Counted from the stretch's first letter, positions 44,175-54,148 are shown. The stretch is 64,000 nucleotides of DNA from Trinickia symbiotica (GCF_002934455.1 NZ_PTIR01000008.1:186001-250000); one strand, 5' to 3'. Numbers and translations: made by a program. The notes: generated from the sequence alone by a model not told the origin.

Positions 44175-46349
44175 ATGGATCTCTACGCCGGCTACTACGC
44201 TGCGCAGTACTACGACTGGCTGCGTTCCTGCGCATGCTTGATTGCGGTGCTGATCCTGCTTTCGAGCGCCGACGATCTCTTCGTGGACCTGTGGTACTGG
44301 GTCCGCGAAGCGTGGCGCACGGCGACGATCAAGCGCGTGTATCGGCCGCTGACGGTCGAGCAGCTCCATGCGCGCTCGGAACAGCCGCTGGCGATCATGG
44401 TGCCCGCCTGGCTCGAGTACGACGTCATCGCGGCGATGATCGAGGACATGGTGCGCGTGCTCGACTATCGCAACTACATCGTGTTCGTCGGCACCTACCG
44501 CAACGATGCGCGCACGATCGCGGAAGTGGAGCGCATGCGGCGCCGCTACCGTCAGTTGCGTCGCGTCGAGGTGCCGCACGACGGCCCCACCTGCAAGGCC
44601 GATTGCCTGAACTGGGTGATCCAAGCGATCTTCAAATACGAGCGCGAAGCAGGGATCGAGTTCGCGGGGGTCGTCCTCCACGACAGCGAAGACGTGCTGC
44701 ATCCAATCGAGCTGAAGTTCTTCAACTACCTGCTGCCGCGCAAGGACATGATCCAGCTGCCGGTGGCATCGCTCGAGCGGCATTGGTACGAACTCGTGGC
44801 CGGCACCTACATGGACGAGTTCGCCGAATGGCACGCGAAGGACCTGGTCGTGCGCGAGAGCCTCGCGGGCGCCGTGCCCTCGGCGGGCGTCGGCACCTGT
44901 TTTTCGCGGCGCGCGCTGCTGGCGCTCGCGGCCGCGACGCAAAACCAGCCATTTAATACGGAAAGCCTCACGGAGGATTACGACATCGGCGCGCGCCTGC
45001 GCAAACTCGGAATGCAGTCGATCTTCGCGCGCTTTCCGGTGCAGTTCCGCTCGCGCCGCACGACGTGGTTCGGGCTCGGCAAGTCGCGCGAGGTGACGAT
45101 CACCATGCCGCTTTGCGTCCGCGAGTTTTTTCCCGACACGTTGCGAACTTCGTACCGGCAGCGCGCACGCTGGGCACTCGGTATCGGCCTGCAAGGCTGG
45201 AAGCTCACGGGCTGGTCCGGTTCGCTCGCGAACCGCTATCTGCTGTTCCGCGATCGCAAGGGAATCGTGGCCGCGTTCGTCAGTATCGCCGCTTACGTGC
45301 TGTTGATTCAGTTTCTGATCTTCATGGCCGCGGGCGCGATGGGGCTCGCGCCCGATCTGCCGCGCTCGCCGTTCGTCGATTCCCGATGGATGCAGACCGT
45401 GCTCTGGCTCAACGGCGTCGCGGTGATCCTGCGTGTGGTCCAGCGGGTCTACTTCGTCACGCGGCTCTACGGCTGGGAGCACGGCTTGATGTCGGTCCCG
45501 CGCATGGTGGTCGCCAATTTCATCAACTTCCTCGCCGTATCCCGTGCCTGGCGGCTCTTTCTTGCGCACCTCGTTACCGGCAAGCGGCTCGCCTGGGACA
45601 AGACGATGCACGACTTTCCGTCGGCGGACGGCCTGACGGGCGGCCGCCGTCAGCGGCTCGGGGAATTGCTGCTGTCGTGGCAGGCGATCGACTCGGAGCG
45701 GCTCGAGCAGGCACTCGGTGAATGCCACGCGCGCGAAGCACCCCTTGGGCGCGTGCTGATGGCCAAGGGCTGGCTCGACGAAGAAACGCTCGCCGAAGCG
45801 ATTGCGTTTCAGGCCGACTTACCTCGCGGCAGGCTGAACATCGAGCGGTTGCCGCGCGATGCCGATCGTTTGCCGCTCGATACGATCGTGCGCCATCGTG
45901 TGTTGCCGCAGGCCGATGAGTCGGGCCCGTCGGGGGAACATACGGTGCTCTTGACTGCAAGCCCCATCGCCGAGGCCGTACTCGCGGAAATCGGCGCAAG
46001 CGTCCCGGGCAGCATCACGCAACACATCGTGCGCGAAGGGGAGATTGCAGCAGGATTACGTGCACTGCGCGGCGTCGCCACGATGGCGGCCGTGTCCGAG
46101 GGGACGGCCGGAGACGCCGGCGTCGCGCCTGTGCCGACGCGCGGCGTGCCGCTCCTCGGCGATCTGCTCATCGAGCACGGCCATGTGAGTCGTGAGGCTT
46201 TCGAAACGGCCATGCAGCACTATCGTCCCGAAGAGCACGGTCGCATCGGCGACTACATGGTGGCGTGCGACGTGATTTCGCGTGACGCACTCGAGAACGT
46301 CATCCAGGAACAGCGCCGTCTGCAAAGCGCATTGGCGGCATCGCAATGA
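44175..46349 (+). CDS. nfrB: NfrB-like membrane glycosyltransferase with C-terminal MshEN/GSPII_E-N-type domains
   Basis: A 724-residue inner-membrane processive-type GT2 enzyme. The N-terminus (one helix at about 15-35, then 'LAIMVPAWLEYDVIAAMIED') aligns with E. coli NfrB. Catalytic elements are D170-S-E-D, T266-E-D and Q329-R-A-R-W; several helices follow (about 375-460). Residues 493-724 contain two GSPII_E-N/MshEN-like units, the first starting R494-L-G-E-L-L. NfrB binds c-di-GMP through such a domain; here some positions deviate from the MshEN pattern (the second unit starts L-L-G), so binding needs testing. ATG 44175 matches the NfrB N-terminus; a GTG at 44160 overlaps the upstream stop. 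Confidence 0.9.
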   Translation: MDLYAGYYAAQYYDWLRSCACLIAVLILLSSADDLFVDLWYWVREAWRTATIKRVYRPLTVEQLHARSEQPLAIMVPAWLEYDVIAAMIEDMVRVLDYRNYIVFVGTYRNDARTIAEVERMRRRYRQLRRVEVPHDGPTCKADCLNWVIQAIFKYEREAGIEFAGVVLHDSEDVLHPIELKFFNYLLPRKDMIQLPVASLERHWYELVAGTYMDEFAEWHAKDLVVRESLAGAVPSAGVGTCFSRRALLALAAATQNQPFNTESLTEDYDIGARLRKLGMQSIFARFPVQFRSRRTTWFGLGKSREVTITMPLCVREFFPDTLRTSYRQRARWALGIGLQGWKLTGWSGSLANRYLLFRDRKGIVAAFVSIAAYVLLIQFLIFMAAGAMGLAPDLPRSPFVDSRWMQTVLWLNGVAVILRVVQRVYFVTRLYGWEHGLMSVPRMVVANFINFLAVSRAWRLFLAHLVTGKRLAWDKTMHDFPSADGLTGGRRQRLGELLLSWQAIDSERLEQALGECHAREAPLGRVLMAKGWLDEETLAEAIAFQADLPRGRLNIERLPRDADRLPLDTIVRHRVLPQADESGPSGEHTVLLTASPIAEAVLAEIGASVPGSITQHIVREGEIAAGLRALRGVATMAAVSEGTAGDAGVAPVPTRGVPLLGDLLIEHGHVSREAFETAMQHYRPEEHGRIGDYMVACDVISRDALENVIQEQRRLQSALAASQ

Positions 46350-49102
46350 TCGAATCGATTCTCAAGCGACGCGCGGGGCTGACGCGCTCGATCGCGGCAA
46401 ACGCCTGCCGAATGTTGCGCGCGAGCGATCCGGCGTCCCCGTTCCGGCGAAACACCCCTCCGTCGTCGATGCCCAGCCGGACCGTCACGCGAGCGGCGCT
46501 GGCTTTCGCCCTGGCAGCGGGTCTGTCCTGCGCGGGCGGTGCGGCGCTTGCGCAACCTGCCGCCCATGCGCAAGCGGTGGGCGTCGAGCGTATCCCGCTG
46601 CCGCTCGAAGGCGCCGCCTACCGCGTTGCGCAGGAAGCCTATGCCGCCTATGGGCGAGGCGACTACAAGCTCGCGATTGCACGCGCGCGCGAAGCAATCC
46701 GCCAGCGGCCCGATGTCGTATCGCTGCGCCTCTTGCTTGCCAACGTGCTTGCCGCGCAGCGCCGCTATGGCGAAGCGAGCCGGTCGCTGCGCGAGGCCAT
46801 CGCGCAACTCGGCCCGGACCGCGCGCTCGTGTCGCGACGCCGGCAGATCGACGCGCTCGGCGCATCGACGCGCGCCGTCGCGCGTGCAGGCCATTCGAAG
46901 CAGGCGGCGGATCCCGACCGATTGACCGGCGCCGCCTATAGTGCCGCGCAGCAGGCCTACAAGGCGTACAACGCGAAGGACTTCGCAAGCGCGGTCAAAT
47001 CTGCGCAAGAGGCGATCGGGCTGCGTCCCGACGTATTGCGCCTGCGTCTGCTGCTGATCGACGCGGCCGGCGCGGCCGGCGACGACAAGCTCGCGTGGGA
47101 CGCCGATGTCGACGCCGTGAAGCGCCTCGGCGACAACGAAGATCTGCGCCTGCGGCGTCTTTTCGTCGGTTCGCGGCTTTCGCTGAAGGCGTCCGTCGAT
47201 GCGTACGACGCGCGCGCAAAGGGCGACTTCGCGGTCGCGGAGCAGGCGGCGCGCAATGCGGTCGACTATGCGCCTGATGCGATCGATTATCGGATCGAGC
47301 TCTTCGACGTGCTCGCGGCCCAGCGCGAGTGGCCGGCGCTCGAGGCGGCGGCGAGCGACGCGATCGCCTACGACAACACCGAACTGATGCCGTACGTCTT
47401 CCGCGCATACGCAAGGGCCGCGCAGCAGCGGTTCGACGCGGCCGAGCCGGACCTCGACCAGGTCTTCCACGACAGCGACGCCACGCACGCGAGTCAGAAC
47501 ATCGCTCGCGCGATCGCGGCCGACATCTGGATCGAGGAGGGCCGTCCGCAGCGCGCGCTCGAGAAGCTCACGGCCCTGCGCCCGACCGGGGACGATAGCG
47601 ATGCGCTGATCGTCGAGCGGATCGATCGCGCGCGGCGGCGTATCGGCGCGGCCGGGCGTACGTCGGCGGGTGCCGCGGCGTCGGCACCGGCGGCTGCTTC
47701 GACGGCTTCTGCCGCTTCGGCCGCAGCGGGCGCTTCGTCTGCTTCACGCGTAGCCTCTACTTCCAATGCTTCCACTACTGCGCCGGCGAGCCCGGTCGAT
47801 GCCCGCACGCTCGCAGCGCAGGTGGCCGCGAATGCGCGCCCGTCCGTCGAATGCGATGTCGACGAGTTCGGTGCTGGCTGCGATCCGTCGCCGGCGGATC
47901 CGGGGTTCGCGGCGGCGCGCGCGTCCGAGCGTGCCGCCGAGCGTGGCGACAAGAAGGGCGCCGTGCGCTTCGCGCGGGACGCGGTCGCGGCTGCGCCGAC
48001 GAGCGCGTTGCATCGCATGGAGCTCGTCGATGCGCTCGACGATGCAGGCGAGACGAAGGAGGCCGGTGCCGAGGCGCGCGCGATGGTCCGCGACGGCATG
48101 CTCGATGCACTCACGCCGATTTCGGCGGCCTACGTTGCGCTGCGTGCCGGCGACGACAAGCGCGCCGTGCGCGATTTCCGACGCGCGGCGACCGGCGGCA
48201 AGCTGTCGGCCGACGAGTTCGCCGACGCCGGCTACGCCGGTCTCGCGGCGGACCGCGATGCCGATGCGGCGCGCTATTTCGAGCGTGCGATCGACGCGTC
48301 GTCGGGCGCGAAGACGAGTTCGCCGGCGGCACGCCAGCAAGTCGAGGACCTGCGCAGCGCGCACGCCGAGGCGACGCGCAAGTGGGGCTTCGAAGCCTCG
48401 CTCGGCTACCGTAGCGCCGGCCTGCAGTCCGGTTTCACGGCGACGCCGTCGCCGACGATCACGAACAACTGGCAGGCGGGTGTCGAGGCGTACTGGCGGC
48501 CGTTCGGCAGTCTCGGCGATCGGCTGTTCGAAGTCTATGCGCGCGGCGACGAAAGCTTCGGCGTCAAGGGCGGAGACGCGAGCGGCGCGAGCACGCTCGA
48601 GGCGGCGTTCGGCGCGCGTGCGAAGCCGTTCGCGGATCTCGATGCGATCGTCGCGTTCGAGCGGATCGTGGCGATCGGCTCGCGGGCGCAGGGCGACTGG
48701 CTTGCGCGGATTGGCTACTCGGGCGGAATCGGCACCGAGCGGCGCATCGACGTGCCGTCCTGGTGGACGGTCCAGGGGTACGCCGAAGCGGGGCACTTCG
48801 TCAACGCGGGCTCGACCTACGCGACGGCTAGCCTCGAAGCAGGGCGCACGTTCCGGATCGACCGCGTAACGCCACGCTGGACGGTGTTCCCGTATGCCGT
48901 GATCGGCGCCGACTACGACTCGAGCATCGACCGCAGCATCCCGCTCGGCGCGGGGCTCGGCGTGTCAACGCGCTATGTGTTCCGCGACAGCAAGTACGAT
49001 GCGCCGCGCTCGTATGTCGATCTCTCGCTGCAATACCGGCTCAGGTTGGCAGGTGACGATCGTGCGCGCGGGGTGTTTTTTGAAACGGTGTTTTCTTACT
49101 GA
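46346..49102 (+). CDS. nfrA: NfrA-like outer-membrane exopolysaccharide secretin (TPR plus beta-barrel)
   Basis: A 918-residue exported protein starting at an ATGA overlap with nfrB. The signal peptide (MPSRTVTRAALAFALAAGLS...) begins at residue 42, so the functional start may be the ATG at 46469. TPR-like helices fill about 70-430 and 530-640, separated by an Ala/Ser-rich linker (about 435-490). The C-terminal ~240 residues match the NfrA C-terminal barrel ('FEASLGYRSAGLQSGF', 'RGVFFETVFSY' with terminal aromatic). In E. coli NfrA exports the NGR glycan and is the phage N4 receptor. It should be the outer-membrane exit of this system. Confidence 0.9.
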   Translation: MIESILKRRAGLTRSIAANACRMLRASDPASPFRRNTPPSSMPSRTVTRAALAFALAAGLSCAGGAALAQPAAHAQAVGVERIPLPLEGAAYRVAQEAYAAYGRGDYKLAIARAREAIRQRPDVVSLRLLLANVLAAQRRYGEASRSLREAIAQLGPDRALVSRRRQIDALGASTRAVARAGHSKQAADPDRLTGAAYSAAQQAYKAYNAKDFASAVKSAQEAIGLRPDVLRLRLLLIDAAGAAGDDKLAWDADVDAVKRLGDNEDLRLRRLFVGSRLSLKASVDAYDARAKGDFAVAEQAARNAVDYAPDAIDYRIELFDVLAAQREWPALEAAASDAIAYDNTELMPYVFRAYARAAQQRFDAAEPDLDQVFHDSDATHASQNIARAIAADIWIEEGRPQRALEKLTALRPTGDDSDALIVERIDRARRRIGAAGRTSAGAAASAPAAASTASAASAAAGASSASRVASTSNASTTAPASPVDARTLAAQVAANARPSVECDVDEFGAGCDPSPADPGFAAARASERAAERGDKKGAVRFARDAVAAAPTSALHRMELVDALDDAGETKEAGAEARAMVRDGMLDALTPISAAYVALRAGDDKRAVRDFRRAATGGKLSADEFADAGYAGLAADRDADAARYFERAIDASSGAKTSSPAARQQVEDLRSAHAEATRKWGFEASLGYRSAGLQSGFTATPSPTITNNWQAGVEAYWRPFGSLGDRLFEVYARGDESFGVKGGDASGASTLEAAFGARAKPFADLDAIVAFERIVAIGSRAQGDWLARIGYSGGIGTERRIDVPSWWTVQGYAEAGHFVNAGSTYATASLEAGRTFRIDRVTPRWTVFPYAVIGADYDSSIDRSIPLGAGLGVSTRYVFRDSKYDAPRSYVDLSLQYRLRLAGDDRARGVFFETVFSY

Positions 49103-49172
49103 TCGGCGCGCGTGCGACGGTGCGACCGTGCATGCGGCGCCGCGTGGTCCGCTTATGCAGTACGACGAAGCA

Positions 49173-49937
49173 ATGACGAACGAACGCAAGATGAAGATGA
49201 AGCAATCGAATTTGAGCCTGAGCGTTGCATGTTGCGCGGCGGCCATCGCGCTTGGCGCGATCGTCGCGCCGACCGTGGCGAGTGCCGCGGCACAAGACGT
49301 GGCGAACCTCTACGGTCCGCAGCCGCCAGCCGATGCCACCTATCTGCGCGTCGTGAACCTGTCGGGGCAGGCGGTCCGCGTCGCGCTGCCGGGCAGCGCG
49401 CGCGCCGGCGTCCTCGCAGCGGGCGCGGCGACGAAGCTGAGCGTCGTCCCGGCGGGTACGCCGTTGCGCGTGGCCGTCGACGGCAAGGACTTCGCGCCCG
49501 AGCCGAGCACCAAGGCGCCGGCCGATGCGCTGGCGGCGACGAACGCGACAGCCGGGACGGTCATCACGGTTGCGCTCACGCGCGACGCCGACGGCTGGCA
49601 CACTCAGCGGATCGCGCAGCCCTACGCAACTACCGACGCATTGCGTGCGACGTTGCGCGTCCTCAACTTCGCGGGCGGGTGCGACGGCAAAGTGATCGTC
49701 GACGGCAGCCATGCGGCCGTCTTCGCGAACGTCCCCGCCACCGAGGCGGCGCAGCGCACGATCAACCCTGTCGCCGCGAATCTCGTCGGGCAGTGCGGTG
49801 CGGCGTCGACGGCGGCGTTCGCGCTGCCGAAACTCGCGGCGGGTGACAGCTACACGCTGATCCTCTCGGGCTCCGCGGCGAAGCCGGTGCTGAGCGGCAC
49901 GCGTGACGAGCTGGCCTGGCCCGCGCCCACGAATTGA
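49173..49937 (+). CDS. AlgF-like polysaccharide O-acyltransferase periplasmic subunit
   Basis: A 254-residue secreted protein. After a signal peptide (..SVACCAAAIALGAIVAPTVASA) comes 'VANLYGPQPPADATYLRVVN', the N-terminal strand pattern of AlgF, followed by two similar beta domains (about 45-130 and 150-250). AlgF and its cellulose-acetylation homologue WssG relay or scaffold acyl transfer in the periplasm. The start is not certain: MTNERKM at 49173 or MKMKQ at 49191. The position directly after nfrA and before the AlgX/J and AlgI homologues supports the assignment. Confidence 0.8.
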   Translation: MTNERKMKMKQSNLSLSVACCAAAIALGAIVAPTVASAAAQDVANLYGPQPPADATYLRVVNLSGQAVRVALPGSARAGVLAAGAATKLSVVPAGTPLRVAVDGKDFAPEPSTKAPADALAATNATAGTVITVALTRDADGWHTQRIAQPYATTDALRATLRVLNFAGGCDGKVIVDGSHAAVFANVPATEAAQRTINPVAANLVGQCGAASTAAFALPKLAAGDSYTLILSGSAAKPVLSGTRDELAWPAPTN

Positions 49938-50002
49938 CGCACGCCGCGCACGTTGCGGACTTGCGGAGTTGCGGCCGCCCCGGCGGCCCACCCGAATTTC
50001 GA

Positions 50003-51046
50003 ATGCAGACGAACCCGACCCTCGACATGAAACCGACGACGATACGTCAACCCGGCACCCTCGATACCGCTCATGACGCGCGGCGGCGCCGTCTCTTGCT
50101 TGCGTTCGCGGCCCTGCCGCTCGCGAGCCTGCCGTTCGTGCCGCGCACGGCGCGCGCGGCGCAGCAGGCCGTGATCGAAGGCCGCGATCGATGGCTCTTT
50201 CCGGGCTGGGAGAGCTTCGTCGAAGACGAGACGCCCGCGTGCCTGCGCATCGTCGATCTGATCGGCAAGGTGGCCGACAAAATGGCCGCGCGCGGGATCC
50301 ACTGCACGACCGTGATCGCGCCGCTCAAGGCGCGTGCGAGCGCTGACAAGCTGGCTGACGGACAAGCCGTATCCGATGCGGTCATGAAGCGCTACGCGGC
50401 GCTCTTTGCGCACGCGGCGGAAATCAAGCTCGACATGGTGGACGGCGAGGCGGCGCTCAAGGCCGTGGACACGAGTGCGGACAACACGTACATCCGTGCC
50501 GACTACCACTGGTCCGCCCATACGTCGGAGGCCTTCGCCGATGCGACGGCCGAGCGCCTGCGCGCGAGCAAGGTGCTCGATGGCGCGCACGGCGACGGTA
50601 CGCCGCTCGGCGATTGGACCGAAGAGGTCAATTACGGCGACCTCGCCAATCTTCTGCCGCCGGAGCGCAAGCGCGCGATCGGCAAGGACCGATTCATCGT
50701 TCGCCAGGAGCAGGCCGAGGGCGGACTGCTCGCGGGCGCTGCGTCCATCGTGCACGTGGTCGGCAACAGCATGGTGCAGCCGTATCTCGGCTTTCCGCAG
50801 AAACTCTCGAACGTGCTCGAACTGCCGGTCGGACTCACTTGGACATTCGGCGATACGGGACCGTGGAAGACGCTCGTCGATTATCTGGAATCGGCTGACT
50901 TCAAGCAAAACACGCCGAAGGCGATCGTCTGGCAGTTCAACGAAGGGCAGATGATGTTTGGCCCTGGCGCGACGGGCCAATGGGATCCGAAGTCGATCCA
51001 GCCCGACGGCGACTGGCTCGCACGCGTCGAGAAGGCGCTCGCCTGA
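50003..51046 (+). CDS. AlgX/AlgJ-like SGNH O-acyltransferase (first copy)
   Basis: A 347-residue periplasmic protein. The N-terminus carries a Tat-like signal (ARRRRLLLAFAALPLASLPF). The core has the AlgX/AlgJ SGNH features: D167-Y-H169-W catalytic pair and a nucleophile motif G-N-S256-M in place of G-D-S. In alginate and acetylated cellulose systems these enzymes transfer the acyl group to the polymer. DltD plays the comparable part in D-alanylation. The start is uncertain; ATG 50003 and 50027 are both possible, neither with a good ribosome site. It overlaps the next gene (TGATG). Confidence 0.85.
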   Translation: MQTNPTLDMKPTTIRQPGTLDTAHDARRRRLLLAFAALPLASLPFVPRTARAAQQAVIEGRDRWLFPGWESFVEDETPACLRIVDLIGKVADKMAARGIHCTTVIAPLKARASADKLADGQAVSDAVMKRYAALFAHAAEIKLDMVDGEAALKAVDTSADNTYIRADYHWSAHTSEAFADATAERLRASKVLDGAHGDGTPLGDWTEEVNYGDLANLLPPERKRAIGKDRFIVRQEQAEGGLLAGAASIVHVVGNSMVQPYLGFPQKLSNVLELPVGLTWTFGDTGPWKTLVDYLESADFKQNTPKAIVWQFNEGQMMFGPGATGQWDPKSIQPDGDWLARVEKALA

Positions 51047-52251
51047 TGAGCACGACGGTCGATCAGGGGGCACCGGCCGATCAGCGCACCGCCCAGACGG
51101 CGGCCGCGGATCGCTCCGGGGCCGGGGGCGCCGGTCCCTCCGGCGAGGCGCGCGCACACCGGCGCATGGCCTGGTGCGTGGTCGTGTTGCTCGCGGCCGG
51201 GCTCGCGCTGGCCGTCGCATCGCTCGCGCGGCTCACGCGCGACGATCCGGCATTCGATCTTGCGTCACGCGCCGCCTGGCGTGACGGCAGCGTCCTGCAC
51301 CGCATCGATCGCGCGATCGACGTGCCCTATGCACCTTTTCTGCGGCGGTGGCAGGCCGCGCTGCGCTACCGGTTGCTCGGCGACCTCGGATCGCAGGTGC
51401 GGGAGGGTTGTCCCGGCTGGCTCTTTTATGCGGATGGGTTGCGCCCGCCCCCCGCCACCGCGAACGTCGAGCCCGTCGACGCGGCGCTGAACGCGCGCGT
51501 GGCGACGCTGCACCGTTATGCCGAGGCGCTCCGCAGCAACGGCATCGCGCTCGTCGTCGTGACGGTGCCGGACAAGGCGCGCGTCGAGACAGCGGCGCTC
51601 TGTGGCCTACGGCAAGACCCGCGGATGACGATGCGTTTCGACGCATGGCGCCATGCGCTCGCGGCGGCCGGCGTCGCGCACGTCGATCTGCTCGACGCAT
51701 TGCGCGCGGCCCGGCCCGCGTTTTATCGGACCGATGTCCATTGGAATGCCGCGGGTGCGCAAGCGGCCGCCGATGCGGTCGGCGCCAAAGTGCTCCCGAT
51801 TTTAGGCGCGCGCGGCGACGTGCGTTTCGCGACCGAGCGCGCACGCACGGCGACCCCGCGCGTCGGCGATCTGCTGAAGCTGGCCGGGCTCGGTGACGTC
51901 CCTGACGGCTGGCGTCCGGCGCCCGATCTCGAGGTGGATGAAACGATGCATGTGCAAACGAGCGGCGGCCTGCTCGACGACGGCCCGCCACCCGAGGTGC
52001 TGTTGGCGGGCAGCTCGTTCTCGCGTCGCAGCGCCTTTGCCGAGCGGCTCGGCGCCGCGCTCGGCCGCGAGATCTGGAATACGAGCCTCGACGATGGCCA
52101 ATTCGATCGCGCGCTGGCCGCGCAATGGACGCAGCGTGCGAGCTGGCCGAAGAGCCTGCGTGTCGTCGTCTGGGAGATGTCCGAAGACGCGCTCTCGATG
52201 CCGCCGGGGGACGCACGCGTTGCCGATGCCTCCCGCGACCAAAAGAACTGA
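51046..52251 (+). CDS. AlgJ-like SGNH O-acyltransferase (second copy, membrane-anchored)
   Basis: A 401-residue protein with one N-terminal transmembrane helix (about residues 42-62, WCVVVLLAAGLALAVASLA) and a periplasmic AlgJ/AlgX-like domain. Catalytic residues are D230-V-H232-W and G322-S-S324-F-S, the nucleophile motif with Ser replacing the second-position Asp. It starts within the stop of the preceding gene (TGATG). Two SGNH enzymes in tandem follow the AlgX plus AlgJ plan, where one may accept the acyl group from the MBOAT and the other deliver it. Confidence 0.87.
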   Translation: MSTTVDQGAPADQRTAQTAAADRSGAGGAGPSGEARAHRRMAWCVVVLLAAGLALAVASLARLTRDDPAFDLASRAAWRDGSVLHRIDRAIDVPYAPFLRRWQAALRYRLLGDLGSQVREGCPGWLFYADGLRPPPATANVEPVDAALNARVATLHRYAEALRSNGIALVVVTVPDKARVETAALCGLRQDPRMTMRFDAWRHALAAAGVAHVDLLDALRAARPAFYRTDVHWNAAGAQAAADAVGAKVLPILGARGDVRFATERARTATPRVGDLLKLAGLGDVPDGWRPAPDLEVDETMHVQTSGGLLDDGPPPEVLLAGSSFSRRSAFAERLGAALGREIWNTSLDDGQFDRALAAQWTQRASWPKSLRVVVWEMSEDALSMPPGDARVADASRDQKN

Positions 52252-52260
52252 AGTCCGACG

Positions 52261-53898
52261 ATGCTATTCAACTCGTTCCTGTTCCTCACGCTGTTCTTGC
52301 CGATTGCGCTGGCGGGCTACTACACCGCCGGTGCGCGGCATCCACGCGCCGCGGCGCTCTGGCTCTGCGCGGCGTCGATCGTCTTTTACGGTGCGTGGAA
52401 TCCCGCGTTCGTCGGCTTGCTCGCCATCTCCATCGCGTTCAACTATGCGATGAGCCGGGCGATCATGGCCGCCGCCCCGAACTCGCGCGCGCGACGCGCA
52501 TGGCTCGCGTTCGCGATCGCGATCGATCTCGGCGTGCTGGTTCGATACAAGTACCTCGCGCTGCTAGCGGGCACCTTGATCGAATGGACCGGCATCGTGC
52601 CGCACGGTGCGCTCGGGCTCGCGGCGCAAAGCGTGGCGTTGCCGCTCGGCGTGTCTTTCTTCACGTTCACGCAGATCGGCTACCTGCTCGACTGCAATGC
52701 GCGCATCGTGAAGACGCCCGATGCGCTCGGCTTCGTGCAGTTCGTCACGTTCTTTCCGCACCTGATCGCGGGACCGATCCTGCATCACAAAGAGATGATG
52801 ACGCAGTTCGCGCAGCCTGAAACGTACCGATGGCGCGCCGAAAACTTTTCAGTGGGCGCGACGGTGTTCGCGATGGGACTCGCGAAGAAGCTGCTGCTGG
52901 CCGATCCGATCGCACCATTCGCCGACGCGGGCTTCGCGGCGCCCGGCTCGTTGCAGACGCTGGCGGCGTGGGGCACGTGCCTCGCCTATGCTATGCAGCT
53001 CTACTTCGATTTCTCAGGATACTCGGATATGGCCGTGGGGCTTGCCAAGCTGTTCGGCGTGCGGTTTCCGCTCAACTTCAATTCGCCGTTCAAGGCCACG
53101 AGCATCATCGACTTCTGGCAGCGCTGGCATATGACGCTCACGCGTTACCTGAGCGCCTACCTCTACTACCCGCTCGCGATGCGCATCAACCGGGGTCGTG
53201 CCGCGCGCGGTCGAACGACGGGGCGCGCAGCCCAGCAGTCGGTCCCGGGTTTCGCTACGACGGTCGCGGTGCCGACGTTCTACACGATGGGTCTCGCCGG
53301 CATTTGGCATGGCGCCGGCTTGCAGTATCTGATCTACGGGCTGCTCCACGCGGGCTATCTGACCATCAACCATGCGTACCGGGCCTGGCGCGCCGAGCCG
53401 CCGACCGCAACCGCGGCATCGGGGGCTCGCGCCGTGCCGCACACGGGCTTCGCGGCGCGGCTGCGCCACGTCGCGAACGTCCTCGTCACGTTCGTCGCGG
53501 TGCTCGTCGCCTTCGTGTTCTTCCGCGCGCACGGCATGGACGACGCTTGGGCGTTGTTGAAGGGGATGCTCGGCTTGCGCGGTATTGAGTCGATCGATGC
53601 ATGGCCGATCGGGCATGCATCGATCGACATCGGCGCGCTCGAAGTGCTGCGGCTTACGCTGGGCCGAACGCTGCCCGCGCTGCAGATCGCCGCGCTGCTT
53701 GCGATCGCCTGGTTCGCGCCGAATTCGCATCAACTCATGGGCCGCTTTTCGCCGGCACTCGATCGCGCCGCGCTCGACGTGCCCGCGTGGCTCGTCTGGC
53801 GTCCGTCGTGGCGCTGGGCAGTCGTGACGTTCGCGCTGCTGTTCGTCTGCGCGGCGCAGCTGCACGGCGAAGTGCGCTTTCTTTATTTCCAGTTCTAG
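52261..53898 (+). CDS. algI: AlgI/DltB-like membrane-bound O-acyltransferase (MBOAT)
   Basis: A 545-residue inner-membrane protein with about 11 helices. The N-terminus 'MLFNSFLFLTLFLPIALAGYY' and 'FFPHLIAGPILHHKEMMTQF' match AlgI; the catalytic histidine of the MBOAT family is H350 in GIWHGAGLQYLIYG. It moves an acyl group from a cytoplasmic donor across the membrane. AlgI uses acetyl donors while the related DltB takes D-alanyl-DltC; here a carrier protein and a DltA-like enzyme lie immediately downstream, which favours a carrier-bound donor. Confidence 0.93.
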   Translation: MLFNSFLFLTLFLPIALAGYYTAGARHPRAAALWLCAASIVFYGAWNPAFVGLLAISIAFNYAMSRAIMAAAPNSRARRAWLAFAIAIDLGVLVRYKYLALLAGTLIEWTGIVPHGALGLAAQSVALPLGVSFFTFTQIGYLLDCNARIVKTPDALGFVQFVTFFPHLIAGPILHHKEMMTQFAQPETYRWRAENFSVGATVFAMGLAKKLLLADPIAPFADAGFAAPGSLQTLAAWGTCLAYAMQLYFDFSGYSDMAVGLAKLFGVRFPLNFNSPFKATSIIDFWQRWHMTLTRYLSAYLYYPLAMRINRGRAARGRTTGRAAQQSVPGFATTVAVPTFYTMGLAGIWHGAGLQYLIYGLLHAGYLTINHAYRAWRAEPPTATAASGARAVPHTGFAARLRHVANVLVTFVAVLVAFVFFRAHGMDDAWALLKGMLGLRGIESIDAWPIGHASIDIGALEVLRLTLGRTLPALQIAALLAIAWFAPNSHQLMGRFSPALDRAALDVPAWLVWRPSWRWAVVTFALLFVCAAQLHGEVRFLYFQF

Positions 53899-53911
53899 AA
53901 GGGGATATCCC

Positions 53912-54148
53912 ATGCGTTCAACGTCTGAGCTGCTCGCTGAAGTGAAAGAGATCGTCGAATCGGTCGTGCTGCGCGCGGTCGAAATCGATACGCCGCTCAT
54001 CGAGTCGGGGCTTGTCGATTCGGTGTTGGCCGTCGAAATCGTGCTGCGCGTCGAGGTCGTGCTCGGCGTGCATGTGCCGCCGACCGAAATCGCCGAGCAC
54101 CTCGCGACCGTGCAAGCGCTCGCGTCGTTCGTCGCTGAGAATCCGTAG
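53912..54148 (+). CDS. DltC-like acyl/aminoacyl carrier protein
   Basis: A 78-residue carrier protein. The phosphopantetheine attachment site is S37 in L-I-E-S-G-L-V-D-S37, the pattern of DltC-type carriers (DSGLLDS). It has a strong AAGGGGAT ribosome site 13 bases after the MBOAT gene and sits 10 bases before the adenylating enzyme. It should be loaded by that enzyme and present the activated group to the AlgI/DltB-like protein. Confidence 0.93.
   Translation: MRSTSELLAEVKEIVESVVLRAVEIDTPLIESGLVDSVLAVEIVLRVEVVLGVHVPPTEIAEHLATVQALASFVAENP

Noticed and set aside
49173-53898. Plain acetylation cassette (as in alginate or acetylated cellulose) as full explanation of the operon end
   Set aside because: It does not account for the carrier protein and DltA-like enzyme that follow in the same operon; acetylation alone remains possible but is not the simplest reading.
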